Positions 9,632 to 17,058 of a stretch of DNA of 46,094 bases are shown piece after piece. The DNA is from Pseudomonadota bacterium (GTDB lineage: Bacteria > Pseudomonadota > Alphaproteobacteria > Rhizobiales > Xanthobacteraceae). The notes under the pieces are model-generated. The model made no database searches and was not told where the DNA came from. It saw only the letters and a program-made list of their open reading frames with translations. Position numbers and translations under genes: made by a program. Numbering within the stretch: the first letter of the stretch is position 1; each line of letters opens with the position of its first letter. The stretch is taken from contig QEVP01000018.1 in assembly GCA_003576765.1 (NCBI GenBank), positions 1 to 46,094 of the forward strand. The letters run 5' to 3'.

Positions 9632-10090
9632 CTATTTCGCGCCAAGCAGCACCGGCGGAATCGATCCCTTCGGCGCCGCGACCAGCAGCAACTCGACCGG
9701 GCCGTTGCCGGTGCGGGCATAGTGCTGCGGATCGGTATCGCGCAGGACGATGACGCCGCCCGGCGCAACGGTCTTCAGGCCGGCTTCACTGAACTTGTCG
9801 CCAAGTCCGACCTTGAAGTCGCCGGACAGCACGGTAACGATCGCCACCTTGCCGGCCGGATGCGGGTGCGGGGTGATATCGGTGTTGGCCGGCAGCCAGA
9901 CGCGGGCCGACACAACATCGCCACCTGCCTTCAGCAACGGTCGCGAGGTGATCTTCTCCGGCGAGGTCTTGCTCGGCAGTGCGTTGAACGCCGTGACGTC
10001 GAAGGTGATTATCTCCTGCGCCGACACCGGCGTGCCCGCTGCCAGCACGGCAACCAGCGCAAAAGAAGCCAGAGTGGATTTTGCTAACAT
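9632..10090 (-). CDS. Secreted small cupin-domain protein
   Basis: This 152-residue protein has a clear Sec signal peptide (MLAKSTLASFALVAVLAAG, cut near VSAQ) followed by one cupin barrel. Metal-ligand candidates are the two His in ITPHPHPAGK and the His in DPQHYAR. The usual Glu of cupin motif 1 is a Lys here, so the metal site may be altered. GAGGACC precedes the ATG at 10090. It lies 115 bases upstream of the TonB-dependent receptor on the same strand and faces a GlcG/HbpS-like gene, which suggests a shared role in metal or chelate handling in the envelope. No precise function is recognised. Confidence 0.8.
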   Translation of the reverse strand: MLAKSTLASFALVAVLAAGTPVSAQEIITFDVTAFNALPSKTSPEKITSRPLLKAGGDVVSARVWLPANTDITPHPHPAGKVAIVTVLSGDFKVGLGDKFSEAGLKTVAPGGVIVLRDTDPQHYARTGNGPVELLLVAAPKGSIPPVLLGAK

Positions 10091-10121
10091 CGTGATGGTC
10101 CTCGTCGTTGAGTTGAACGCC

Positions 10122-10264
10122 CCTGGAGCTTTTCTGCTTCTGATGGGATCAGAAGCAGGGCTCCAGGATTTTGTTTTGTCGCGTTTTCTTCACGCGAACC
10201 GGCCGACGCCGACCGAAGCCGGCTATGGCCGGCATAGGCCGGTTCCCACTTCGCTCGAAAACGC
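10122..10264. repeat. Two-part dispersed palindromic repeat with a 40-bp insert
   Basis: Part 1 is a large hairpin: outer arms CCTGGAGC (10122-10129) / GCTCCAGG (10160-10167) and inner arms CTGCTTCTGAT (10134-10144) / ATCAGAAGCAG (10148-10158) around GGG. Part 2 runs from GCGTTTTC (10181-10188) to GAAAACGC (10257-10264). It matches, from memory, a very common Bradyrhizobium-type repeat that reads CACGCGAACCGG directly joined to TTCCCACTTCGC. Here the join is split by 40 bases (10203-10242), flanked by CCGG on both sides and itself rich in GCCGGC. Confidence 0.6.
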
Positions 10265-10424
10265 TTTAGCGCCGCTTTTCCGCTCCGCACCGTGCGCCAC
10301 CCCGGCCCGGCCTGTCGGCAGGCACAACAGCGCCTGCCGCTGCGTCCGGACCGACAGTCGGGCGCACGGGTCACGCGCCGCCACGATAGCGACGGCAACG
10401 GCTTGGAGAATCGAAGCTCCGCCA

Positions 10425-10453
10425 GATAAGATATAAAGACAATGTATCTTATC
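10425..10453. promoter_or_regulatory. Candidate operator: 9-bp inverted repeat in AT-rich spacer
   Basis: GATAAGATA (10425-10433) and TATCTTATC (10445-10453) are perfect inverse complements 11 bases apart. The 29-bp block is strikingly AT-rich against its surroundings. Dyad spacing suits a dimeric regulator or an iron/metal repressor. It does not match the Irr, RirA or Fur consensus that I know. Confidence 0.45.
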
Positions 10454-10655
10454 AGCCGCCGGTTGCCGCGCAAGCGCAGCAGGAGGTTCTCCGCAGGCGG
10501 CTACTCCGTTACCAGAGATTGAAAAAACGCCTGCGCGCCAGCGGTTTTCTGCATCCGCGCAGGGCGGAGCGAGGCGCAATCTGGATATATTCTAGACGTC
10601 GTAGCGCGGCTGCGGCCCGCATCGGGCGGGCCGATCGGCATTGGCAAACCGGCAC

Positions 10656-10680
10656 GGGATGGCCATAACGCTGCCATCCC
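10656..10680 (+). promoter_or_regulatory. Hairpin in the leader of the GlcG-like gene
   Basis: GGGATGGC (10656-10663) pairs with GCCATCCC (10673-10680) around a nine-base loop, ending 22 bases before the ATG at 10703 and just before the GGAAGGA ribosome site. It could be an operator dyad or an mRNA leader structure. Confidence 0.4.
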
Positions 10681-10702
10681 TATTTTCTGGAAGGATTCCC
10701 CG

Positions 10703-11134
10703 ATGACCGAATTATCTCTTGAGACGGCGCGCAAGATTATCGACCGCGCGCTGGCTGAGGGCGGCACGCGAAAGCTCAATCCGCTGGCCGTCGCCGTGCT
10801 CGATCCGCGTGGCGCGGTGAAAGCATTCGCGGCGCAGGACGGCACCAGCCTGATGCGCGGCGAGATCGCCCACGGCAAAGCCTACGGGGCGCTCGCCCTC
10901 GGCATGGGCTCGCGGGCGCTGTTCAAGCGCGCCGGCGAGCAGCCGTTCTTCATCAACGCCATGAACGCGCTGGCGCGCGGCGCGCTGGTGCCGGTGCCCG
11001 GCGGCGTGCTGGTGCGCGACGCCGGTGGCGCGGTGGTCGGCGCGGTCGGCATCAGCGGCGATACCTCCGACAACGACGAGGCTTGCGCCGTCGCCGGCAT
11101 CGAGGCCGCGGGGCTGCGCGCCGACGTCGGATAA
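10703..11134 (+). CDS. GlcG/HbpS-like (DUF336) family protein
   Basis: This 143-residue protein has the GlcG fold: long first helix (LSLETARKIIDRALAE), then AVAVLDPRGAVKAFAAQDG, the HGKAYGALALGMGSRAL helix and PVPGGVLVRDAGGAVVGAVGISG near the C-terminus. Members include Streptomyces HbpS, which binds haem, and GlcG of glycolate operons; the molecular role is generally unknown. No signal peptide is seen, so it is probably cytosolic. GGAAGGAT precedes the ATG. Divergence from a cupin and TonB receptor makes a haem or iron connection plausible but unproven. Confidence 0.82.
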   Translation: MTELSLETARKIIDRALAEGGTRKLNPLAVAVLDPRGAVKAFAAQDGTSLMRGEIAHGKAYGALALGMGSRALFKRAGEQPFFINAMNALARGALVPVPGGVLVRDAGGAVVGAVGISGDTSDNDEACAVAGIEAAGLRADVG

Positions 11135-11138
11135 GCAC

Positions 11139-11170
11139 AAAAAAAAACGGCCGGGCTGTGCCCGGCCGTT
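11139..11170. terminator. Bidirectional rho-independent terminator (GlcG-like / gabD)
   Basis: An 11-bp stem AACGGCCGGGC (11146-11156) / GCCCGGCCGTT (11160-11170) has a three-base loop. A run of A lies on the left, giving a U-tract for leftward transcripts from gabD; the right side has TT only. It separates converging genes. Confidence 0.85.
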
Positions 11171-11189
11171 TCCAGACAGCGACGTGGGC

Positions 11190-12677
11190 TTACGCCATGT
11201 TGCCCATGCACAGATACTTCACTTCGAGGTAATCCTCGATGCCGTACTTCGAGCCCTCGCGGCCGTTGCCGCTTTCCTTGATGCCGCCGAACGGCGCCAC
11301 CTCGGTCGAGATGATGCCCTCGTTGATGCCGACGATGCCGTATTCCAGCGCCTCCGCCACGCGCCACACCCGGCCGATGTCGCGGCCGTAGAAGTAGGCG
11401 GCGAGACCGAACTCGGTGTCGTTGGCGAGCTTGATGGCATCGGCTTCCGTCTTGAAGCGGAACAGCGGCGCCACCGGGCCAAACGTTTCCTCGCGGAAAA
11501 TCTGCATGTCCGGCTTGGTATCGGCCAGGATGGTCGGCTGGAAGAAGCTCTGCCCCAGCGCATGACGCTTGCCGCCGGTGACGACGCGGGCGCCCTTGGC
11601 GACGGCATCGCTGATGTGCTCTTCCACCTTCTCGACCGCCTTCATGTCGATCAAGGGGCCGATCGCCACGCCCTGCTCGAACCCGTCGCCGACCTTCAGC
11701 GCATTGACGGCATCGGCGAGCTTGGCCGCGAAGGCATCGTAAACGCCGTCCTGCACCAGCAGACGGTTGGCGCAGACGCAGGTCTGCCCGGCGTTGCGGT
11801 ACTTCGAGGCGAGCGCGCCCTTCACCGCGGCGTCGAGGTCGGCGTCGTCGAACACGATGAACGGCGCGTTGCCGCCCAACTCCATCGAGGTGCGCTTCAC
11901 GGTTCCGGCGCACTGCTCCATCAGCTTCTTGCCGATTTCGGTCGAGCCGGTGAAGGTCACCTTGCGCACGATCGGGTTGGACGTCATCTCGCCGCCGATC
12001 GCGGTCGCCGATCCCGTCACCACCGAGAACACGCCGGCCGGCACGCCGGCACGCTCGGCCAGCACGCCGAGCGCCAGCGCCGACAAGGGCGTCTGGCTCG
12101 CGGGCTTGAGCACCATCGGGCAGCCGACCGCAAGCGCCGGGCCGGCCTTGCGGGTGATCATCGCCGAGGGGAAATTCCACGGCGTGATCGCAGCGCAGAC
12201 ACCGATCGGCTGCTTGAGGACGACGATGCGCTTGTCGGGCGCGAACTGCGGAATGGTGTCGCCATAGACGCGCTTGCCCTCCTCCGCGAACCACTCGAAG
12301 AAGCTCGCGGCATAGGCGATCTCGCCGCGGCTCTCGGTCATCGGCTTGCCCTGCTCGGCGGTCAGGATGGTGGCGAGGTCTTCTTGATTGGCCATCAGCA
12401 GCTCGTACCAGCGGCGCAGAATGGCGGCGCGCTCCTTGGCGGTCTTGGCGCGCCAGGCCGGCCATGCCGCATCGGCGGCCTCGATGGCACGGCGCGTCTC
12501 CGCCGCCCCCATGTTCGGCACGGTGCCGACCACGGCGCCGGTGGCGGGATTGGTCACGGTGATGGTGCCGCCGCCATCGGCCGCAACCCACTTGCCGTCG
12601 ATCAGGCAGGTATCGCGCAACAGCGAGGGGTCCTTGAGGTTGAGCGAGGAGGTCACGAGTTTGAGAGTCGAGGGCAT
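11190..12677 (-). CDS. gabD: Succinate-semialdehyde dehydrogenase (NAD(P)+), GabD family
   Basis: This 495-residue aldehyde dehydrogenase oxidises succinic semialdehyde to succinate. Cofactor and catalytic elements are all present: TPWNFP (Asn168), KPASQTP, FTGSTEIGK, general base E266 (MELGGNAP) and nucleophile C300 in RNAGQTCVCANR, the arrangement typical of GabD rather than generic ALDH. The reading frame stays open to 12932, but the start is ATG 12677, where AAGGACG precedes and family homology (SLLRDTCLIDGKW) begins soon after. It may link 4-aminobutyrate or other C4 semialdehyde metabolism to the TCA cycle. No aminotransferase gene is nearby. Confidence 0.92.
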   Translation of the reverse strand: MPSTLKLVTSSLNLKDPSLLRDTCLIDGKWVAADGGGTITVTNPATGAVVGTVPNMGAAETRRAIEAADAAWPAWRAKTAKERAAILRRWYELLMANQEDLATILTAEQGKPMTESRGEIAYAASFFEWFAEEGKRVYGDTIPQFAPDKRIVVLKQPIGVCAAITPWNFPSAMITRKAGPALAVGCPMVLKPASQTPLSALALGVLAERAGVPAGVFSVVTGSATAIGGEMTSNPIVRKVTFTGSTEIGKKLMEQCAGTVKRTSMELGGNAPFIVFDDADLDAAVKGALASKYRNAGQTCVCANRLLVQDGVYDAFAAKLADAVNALKVGDGFEQGVAIGPLIDMKAVEKVEEHISDAVAKGARVVTGGKRHALGQSFFQPTILADTKPDMQIFREETFGPVAPLFRFKTEADAIKLANDTEFGLAAYFYGRDIGRVWRVAEALEYGIVGINEGIISTEVAPFGGIKESGNGREGSKYGIEDYLEVKYLCMGNMA

Positions 12678-12822
12678 CCTATTCGTCCTTCTGTGTTGGG
12701 GCGCGGCCGGTGAAGGCCCCTGCCCGATCTGCAATTCCGTGCGCTCTGGCTTGTGCCACCCCGAAACGCGGCGCCACGGGCGCCCGGCGGCGTGCTCCCG
12801 TCGCGGCGGGCCGAAGCGCCCG

Positions 12823-12851
12823 AAGCTAGGGGGAGTTCTCGCTTGGTTCAA
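12823..12851 (-). promoter_or_regulatory. Candidate promoter of gabD
   Basis: On the minus strand TTGAAC (12851-12846) is followed after exactly 17 bases by TAGCTT (12828-12823). It lies in the 205-bp gap upstream of gabD and would give a leader of about 140 bases. Confidence 0.45.
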
Positions 12852-12882
12852 GCGGAATGGCGACCCCCGGTTCCGGCTGGGC

Positions 12883-14169
12883 CTATAATAGGTGGAATGC
12901 AACCTCCGCGCCGTGCAGCGCAAGCCCGGCAAGGCCGCCGATCACGGTGCCGTTGAAGCGGATATATTGCAGGTCGCGGCCGATATTGACCTCGATCAGC
13001 TCGATCGCCTGCGCCATATCCCACCCTTTCACCTGATCGGCGATGAAGCTCGACACGCCGCCCTTGTGCTCGGCGATAAAGCTGCGCAGCACCGTGACGA
13101 AGCTGGCGTTGATCTCGGCGCGCATGTCGGCATCGGCGGCAAGCTGGGCGCCGGCCTCCATCAGCAACCGGGCGAGGTGATGCTCGAGCACGCTCGATTC
13201 GCCGGAGGCGCTGCGCGCGACGAAATCGCGCACCTCGGCCCACAGCCGCTCCGTCAACTGCCCCAGCTCCGGCCGCGCCAGCAGATCGCGGCGCAGCCCG
13301 TCAAGCCGGTCGGCAAACGCCGGCTCGGTTTCGAGCCGGTCGATCAGCGACAGCACCATGCGGGTGAACTCGCCGCGCAGCGGGTGGTCGGGATCGGTAC
13401 GCACCTCGTCGAAGAATGCGGTCGCGGAAGCCGCGAGCTTCTTCAGCATGAAGGCATCGGCGCGATAGAATTTCAGCAGCGTCGGCAGTTCGTCGCGGAT
13501 CTTCTCGCGGATCATCGCGAGCGTCTCCGGCCGGTTGAGCGCCTCGTGCGCGGCCCGCATCAGTTCGTCGAGCAGCCCGTGATGGCGGCCATGGGCGACG
13601 AAGCCGCGCAGCGCGCCGGCCGCCAGCGGCGCCAGTTCGACCGATTGCAACAGCGCCAGCGCGCGGCGGCCGAGGAACGTCTTGAGCCCCGACGTCTCCG
13701 AAGCCGCCACCACCTCCGGCAACAGCCGCAACGCGAAGCGGGCCAGCGCCGCGCTGCGGGTGCGCTCGCTGAGCCAATTGGCAACGAAGGCGGCGAAATC
13801 GACCTGGCGGAGCCGCGCTTCGACAGGGGCGGCATCGAGGAAATTCCGCTCGATGAACTCGCCGAGCTTGTCGGCAATGCGGTCGCGGTTGTTCTGGATG
13901 ATGGCGGTGTGCGGGATCGGCAGCCCGAGCGGGCGGCGAAACAGCGCCACCACCGCGTACCAGTCGGCCAGCCCACCGATCGCGGCGGCCTCGGCAAAGG
14001 CGGCGAGGAATCCGAAGGCGGCGTGAACCGGCGTCAACGCCTTGGCCGCCACCATCACGACGAGGCAGGCAACCAGCACGCCGGTCGCGAGCCACTTGAT
14101 ACGGCGCAGATCGGCAGCGCGCTTCACATCGAGCGCGGTGGCAAAGGATGGCACGCGGGGATCGGTCAT
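12883..14169 (-). CDS. DUF445 family inner-membrane protein
   Basis: This 428-residue protein of unknown function is predicted in the inner membrane. Two hydrophobic segments lie near the N-terminus (about 27-45 and 50-66). They are followed by the family hallmark GGLADWYAVVALFRRPLGLPIPHTAIIQNNRDRIADKLG region (about 65-103). A long helical domain follows, and a last hydrophobic stretch (TVIGGLAGLALHG) returns to the membrane at the C-terminus. Length is typical. ATG 14169 is the only good start, with a weak ribosome site. It stands alone between gabD and the phasin terminator. Confidence 0.87.
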   Translation of the reverse strand: MTDPRVPSFATALDVKRAADLRRIKWLATGVLVACLVVMVAAKALTPVHAAFGFLAAFAEAAAIGGLADWYAVVALFRRPLGLPIPHTAIIQNNRDRIADKLGEFIERNFLDAAPVEARLRQVDFAAFVANWLSERTRSAALARFALRLLPEVVAASETSGLKTFLGRRALALLQSVELAPLAAGALRGFVAHGRHHGLLDELMRAAHEALNRPETLAMIREKIRDELPTLLKFYRADAFMLKKLAASATAFFDEVRTDPDHPLRGEFTRMVLSLIDRLETEPAFADRLDGLRRDLLARPELGQLTERLWAEVRDFVARSASGESSVLEHHLARLLMEAGAQLAADADMRAEINASFVTVLRSFIAEHKGGVSSFIADQVKGWDMAQAIELIEVNIGRDLQYIRFNGTVIGGLAGLALHGAEVAFHLL

Positions 14170-14240
14170 CGCGAGGTCCGGCGGTCAGGCCCATGCCATC
14201 ACGCGCCGCGCGGCCGGATTGTCAAGGCGAAGCGGCCGCA

Positions 14241-14272
14241 AAAAAACAAGGCCCGCGACAGCGCGGGCCTTG
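14241..14272 (-). terminator. Rho-independent terminator of the phasin gene
   Basis: An 11-bp stem CAAGGCCCGCG (14247-14257) / CGCGGGCCTTG (14262-14272) has a four-base loop. Read leftward it is followed by a run of seven U. It lies 30 bases after the phasin stop. Confidence 0.88.
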
Positions 14273-14301
14273 TCGTCATCCATTTGCGAAGGCTGTTGCC
14301 G

Positions 14302-14799
14302 TCAGGCGGCCTTGCCGGCGGTCGCGGCGACTTTTGCGAGGTTGTCCTGCGCGGCCTTGGCGCCCTCAGTGAACAGCTTGCCGGCGTATTCGCTGGCGAA
14401 CTTGGCGCGCGCCACGGCGACCTCGCCGCGGGAGCGCAGGTAGTCCGACTGAATCTGCAGCGCGTCGGCGAAGGTCTTGGCGGACGCCAGCCTGTCGATG
14501 CCGGTGAAGAACGCCTCGGCGTCCTCGTAAAACGCCTGCTGCAGGTTGCGGGTGATCTTGACCGTCTCACTGACGGCGCCGACCGCGGCATCCTCGATCA
14601 CGGCGGTCACCTTCTCGGCGCCGGCATGAGCATCGGCGGCGCGCTCCTTGGCGGTGCCGACCGCACGCTTGACGAAATCGCGCGCGGCTTCCGGAACGTC
14701 AGCGGTCTGAACGTTCTTGAACGCGTCGGCGAACGGCGCAAAGGCGGCCTTGAATGTGTTGAAAGCGGTTTCGGTCTGCTGGGTCATCTGGTCGATCAT
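14302..14799 (-). CDS. Phasin family protein (PHA granule surface)
   Basis: This 165-residue, Ala-rich, almost wholly helical protein coats polyhydroxyalkanoate granules and limits their coalescence. The pattern of amphipathic helices (for example TFKAAFAPFADAFKNVQ and the repeated EAFFTGIDRLASAKTFADALQIQSDYLRS-like block with no Cys or Trp) is typical of the alphaproteobacterial phasin_2 group. Starts at ATG 14799 (GGAGTGA upstream) or ATG 14787 are both possible. It has its own promoter with a palindromic operator (14865-14917) and a strong terminator, consistent with an abundantly made protein. It implies the host stores PHB. Confidence 0.88.
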   Translation of the reverse strand: MIDQMTQQTETAFNTFKAAFAPFADAFKNVQTADVPEAARDFVKRAVGTAKERAADAHAGAEKVTAVIEDAAVGAVSETVKITRNLQQAFYEDAEAFFTGIDRLASAKTFADALQIQSDYLRSRGEVAVARAKFASEYAGKLFTEGAKAAQDNLAKVAATAGKAA

Positions 14800-14864
14800 G
14801 GGGGGTCACTCCATCCTCTGGTTGAGCTATGGCTCACCCCGTCCATCAAGCCCGGGGCACCCCT

Positions 14865-14917
14865 TATATGGCACGGATTATTGTGCATTGCAACATTTAT
14901 GTTGCGGCACAGCACAA
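14865..14917 (-). promoter_or_regulatory. Phasin promoter with overlapping palindromic operator, PhaR-like
   Basis: On the minus strand TTGCAA (14893-14888) is followed after 17 bases by CATATA (14870-14865). Overlapping it are GCAACAT (14890-14896) / ATGTTGC (14899-14905) and outer TTGTGC (14881-14886) / GCACAA (14912-14917). TGC/GCA-rich dyads at phasin promoters are known targets of the PHB-sensing repressor PhaR; that assignment is inference. Confidence 0.55.
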
Positions 14918-14963
14918 ATCATGTAAACACCTGTAATATCAATCATATAATAAAGGTTCCAGG

Positions 14964-15218
14964 CTACTCCTTGGGGCGATCCGGCTTGGCGCCGAGGCCG
15001 CCGAAGCTCATGAACATCTCCTGAAAGCGCTGGGCGATCTTGGGATCGAAGGTCAGCCAGCTTTGTAGCAGCGCCTCGGGCGAGAACTTCTCCATGCTCT
15101 CCTCCATGCGCGCCTGGAACTTGTCCATCATCGCCGATTGCATCGGACGGACATCCGGCAGCCCGAGAAACTCCCGCGCCTCGTGCGGCGTGCAATCGAC
15201 CTCGATGGTGACTTTCAT
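14964..15218 (-). CDS. Small conserved protein, DUF6489-like
   Basis: This 84-residue protein begins MKVTIEVDCTPHEAREFLGLPDV, a pattern I know from small alphaproteobacterial proteins of the DUF6489 group. It contains a helical middle (MQSAMMDKFQARMEES) and ends in a charged tail. No signal or membrane segment is present. GAGGAC precedes the ATG. It lies directly upstream of the phasin gene (164-base gap with the phasin promoter), and such proteins are often encoded near phasins, so a PHA-granule link is possible. Its function is unknown. Confidence 0.78.
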   Translation of the reverse strand: MKVTIEVDCTPHEAREFLGLPDVRPMQSAMMDKFQARMEESMEKFSPEALLQSWLTFDPKIAQRFQEMFMSFGGLGAKPDRPKE

Positions 15219-15311
15219 GGCGGTGTCCTCGCATGGCCCGGTTCAAACGGCAGTATCCGCGCGGACGGCGCGGCGGCGCAAGGGCACAAGGGGCGCAAAA
15301 GAGGCGGCGCC

Positions 15312-16994
15312 TCAGCGTGGCGGCGAGAGGACATCGCGGACGAAGGCGTCGAGATCGCCGCCGCGGTAGAGATGGCCCGGCAGGCCGGCGCGGCGCGCGG
15401 CGTCGAGATCGCTGTCCTTGTCGCCGATCAGGAACGAGCGGGCGGCATCGACCGGCCATTCGGCCAGCGCCCGACGCAGCATGCCGGGGCCGGGCTTGCG
15501 GTCGTCGTGGGGACGCGCGTAAGGCGCGACAACGCCGTCGGGATGGTAGGGCGCAAGATAAAAGGCATCGATCCGCGCCCCCTGTTCCGCCAGCCGCTCG
15601 CGCAGCGCCGTGTTGAAACGGTGTGCATCGTCGAGCGTATAGTAACCGCGCGCGATGCCGGACTGATTGCTGGCGACGATCACCATGTAGCCCGCCTCGT
15701 TGAGGCGCCGCACGGCGCTGGCCGCACCCGGCATCAGGTCGAGCGTCTCAATGCGGTGAACGTAGCCGTGATCGACATTGAGCACGCCGTCGCGGTCGAG
15801 GAAGGCCGCCGGGCGCAGGCGTTGCCGGCCCCACACGCGGTCGGCTTCCACCGCCGCTCCCATGAGATGATAGAGCGTGCTCGCCGGCATGAACGCAACG
15901 AGCGGCCGGTTCTCGGCATCGACATGGTCGATCCAGCCGCCGCGCACCGGGCGATCGAGAAAGACGGCGAACAGTCGCGCGATCAGGCGCGCGGCACGGG
16001 CGGCGGCTGCGGCGTCGCCGGCCTCGAACGCGACGGCATGGGCCTTGATCGCCTCGGTCTGCGGCCAGACGCGGCGCGACGCCCGCACGATCTGCCCGTC
16101 GTCGCGCAGTTCATCGACCAGCAAGCCGTCGGCGCTGATGCCATGGCGCATCGCATGGGCATAGAGTGCCGCACCGAGCGGGTTGGGCGTCGCGCGGGCG
16201 AGATGCGCGTGCTGCACAAGGAGCCATGCCCATTCGCAGTGATGCCCCGGCTCGCCAATGCGGCCGGCTTCGCCGGCGAGCGGCCGCCATTCCCCGTCGA
16301 AGCGCTCGCACAGAATGCCGCTCGGCTGCACGAAGCGCGTCATCATCAGGTCACGCAGGCGGTCGGCGCGAGCGAGGAAGTCAGGTTCGCCGGTCGCCTC
16401 GAACCACGTCAGCATAGCCTCGAACAGGTGCATGTGCGGGTTCTGCCGCAACTCGTCGGTCTGTGCCGGCCGCGCGCTGACATAGCCGCCGCCTGCCGCC
16501 GCAAAGCGCGCATCGAGATCGGCGAGCGTCGCGCGGGCCGCCTCCAGATAACGCCGCCTCGGCGCGAGCCGCCACGCCCAGGCCAGGCCGAACAGCACGA
16601 AGGCGCAGGCGTAGAGGTCGCGGCGCGTATCGTGCGGGCGACCTATCGCATCCGTTGAAAAAATCCAGCCCGGTGTGCCGTCGGCGCCATGGTAGCGCGC
16701 GATCAGGTTGTCGGCGGCGGCCAACGCGAGCGGCTGGTCCTGCGGCCGCCAGCCGGCAAGCGCGGCGCGGGCGAAGGCGTAGATCTGCCGCGCCTGCACC
16801 ATGGCGCGGCGCGGCGTATCGATCAGCGGCGCGCCGCCGGCATCGAGCCGCTCGATGAAACTGCCATGCGCGGCATCGAACCCCACGCCGCCCCACCTCG
16901 GCAGCGCGTTCTCGATCAGCCACGCCTTGAGCCGGCCGGCGCTTGCGGCGATATCGTCAGCCACCGTGCCGCGCTTCGATCTCGACGGCGTCAA
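15312..16994 (-). CDS. Fusion of AGE-family epimerase/isomerase and HAD-IIIA (GmhB-like) phosphatase
   Basis: This 560-residue two-domain protein has an N-terminal (alpha/alpha)6 barrel of the N-acylglucosamine 2-epimerase / mannose isomerase family at about 1-385 (landmarks RRAMVQARQIYAFA, NPHMHLFEAMLTWFEATG, GEPGHHCEWAWLL, RVWPQTEAIKAH). A C-terminal HAD phosphatase follows at about 397-560: AFLDRDGVLN with Asp400/Asp402, VASNQSGIARGYYT, RKPGPGM and GDKDSDLDAA. The phosphatase half resembles heptose-bisphosphatase GmhB, but its zinc-loop cysteines are replaced (APYH and PHDDRKP). Start is TTG 16994 or GTG 16964. A sugar-phosphate role in envelope glycan synthesis is likely; the substrate is unknown. 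It is a single-gene unit. Confidence 0.85.
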   Translation of the reverse strand: MTPSRSKRGTVADDIAASAGRLKAWLIENALPRWGGVGFDAAHGSFIERLDAGGAPLIDTPRRAMVQARQIYAFARAALAGWRPQDQPLALAAADNLIARYHGADGTPGWIFSTDAIGRPHDTRRDLYACAFVLFGLAWAWRLAPRRRYLEAARATLADLDARFAAAGGGYVSARPAQTDELRQNPHMHLFEAMLTWFEATGEPDFLARADRLRDLMMTRFVQPSGILCERFDGEWRPLAGEAGRIGEPGHHCEWAWLLVQHAHLARATPNPLGAALYAHAMRHGISADGLLVDELRDDGQIVRASRRVWPQTEAIKAHAVAFEAGDAAAAARAARLIARLFAVFLDRPVRGGWIDHVDAENRPLVAFMPASTLYHLMGAAVEADRVWGRQRLRPAAFLDRDGVLNVDHGYVHRIETLDLMPGAASAVRRLNEAGYMVIVASNQSGIARGYYTLDDAHRFNTALRERLAEQGARIDAFYLAPYHPDGVVAPYARPHDDRKPGPGMLRRALAEWPVDAARSFLIGDKDSDLDAARRAGLPGHLYRGGDLDAFVRDVLSPPR

Positions 16995-17058
16995 CCTTGC
17001 CCATGGGGCGATTGTGCCGTGCCGGGGTCGAAAAGTTCAAGCCGGAAAACGCCATGGC

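Larger units (their letters stand above)
10091..10702. other. 612-bp divergent intergenic region (cupin / GlcG-like)
   Basis: I see no convincing gene. Two leftward open frames of 118-129 codons run through repeat DNA and have no family features. The region contains a mosaic dispersed repeat (10122-10264), a 9-bp inverted repeat in AT-rich DNA (10425-10453) and a hairpin (10656-10680) just before the rightward gene. Promoters for both flanking genes should lie here. Confidence 0.65.

Noticed and set aside
7939..9753. 604-codon plus-strand open frame opposite the TonB receptor
   Set aside because: It is antisense of a clear receptor gene; long antisense frames are expected at this GC content.
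10084..10579. Leftward open frames in the 612-bp spacer
   Set aside because: They run through the dispersed repeat (for example SREENATKQNPG comes from repeat sequence) and lack ribosome sites and homology.
12678..12932. N-terminal extension of the GabD frame by 85 codons
   Set aside because: Not homologous to aldehyde dehydrogenases, overlaps the DUF445 gene end, and contains the candidate gabD promoter.
14871..14890. Sigma-54 promoter (TGGCAC) near the phasin gene
   Set aside because: TGGCAC at 14869-14874 is not followed by TTGC at the required five-base spacing, and it points away from the phasin gene.
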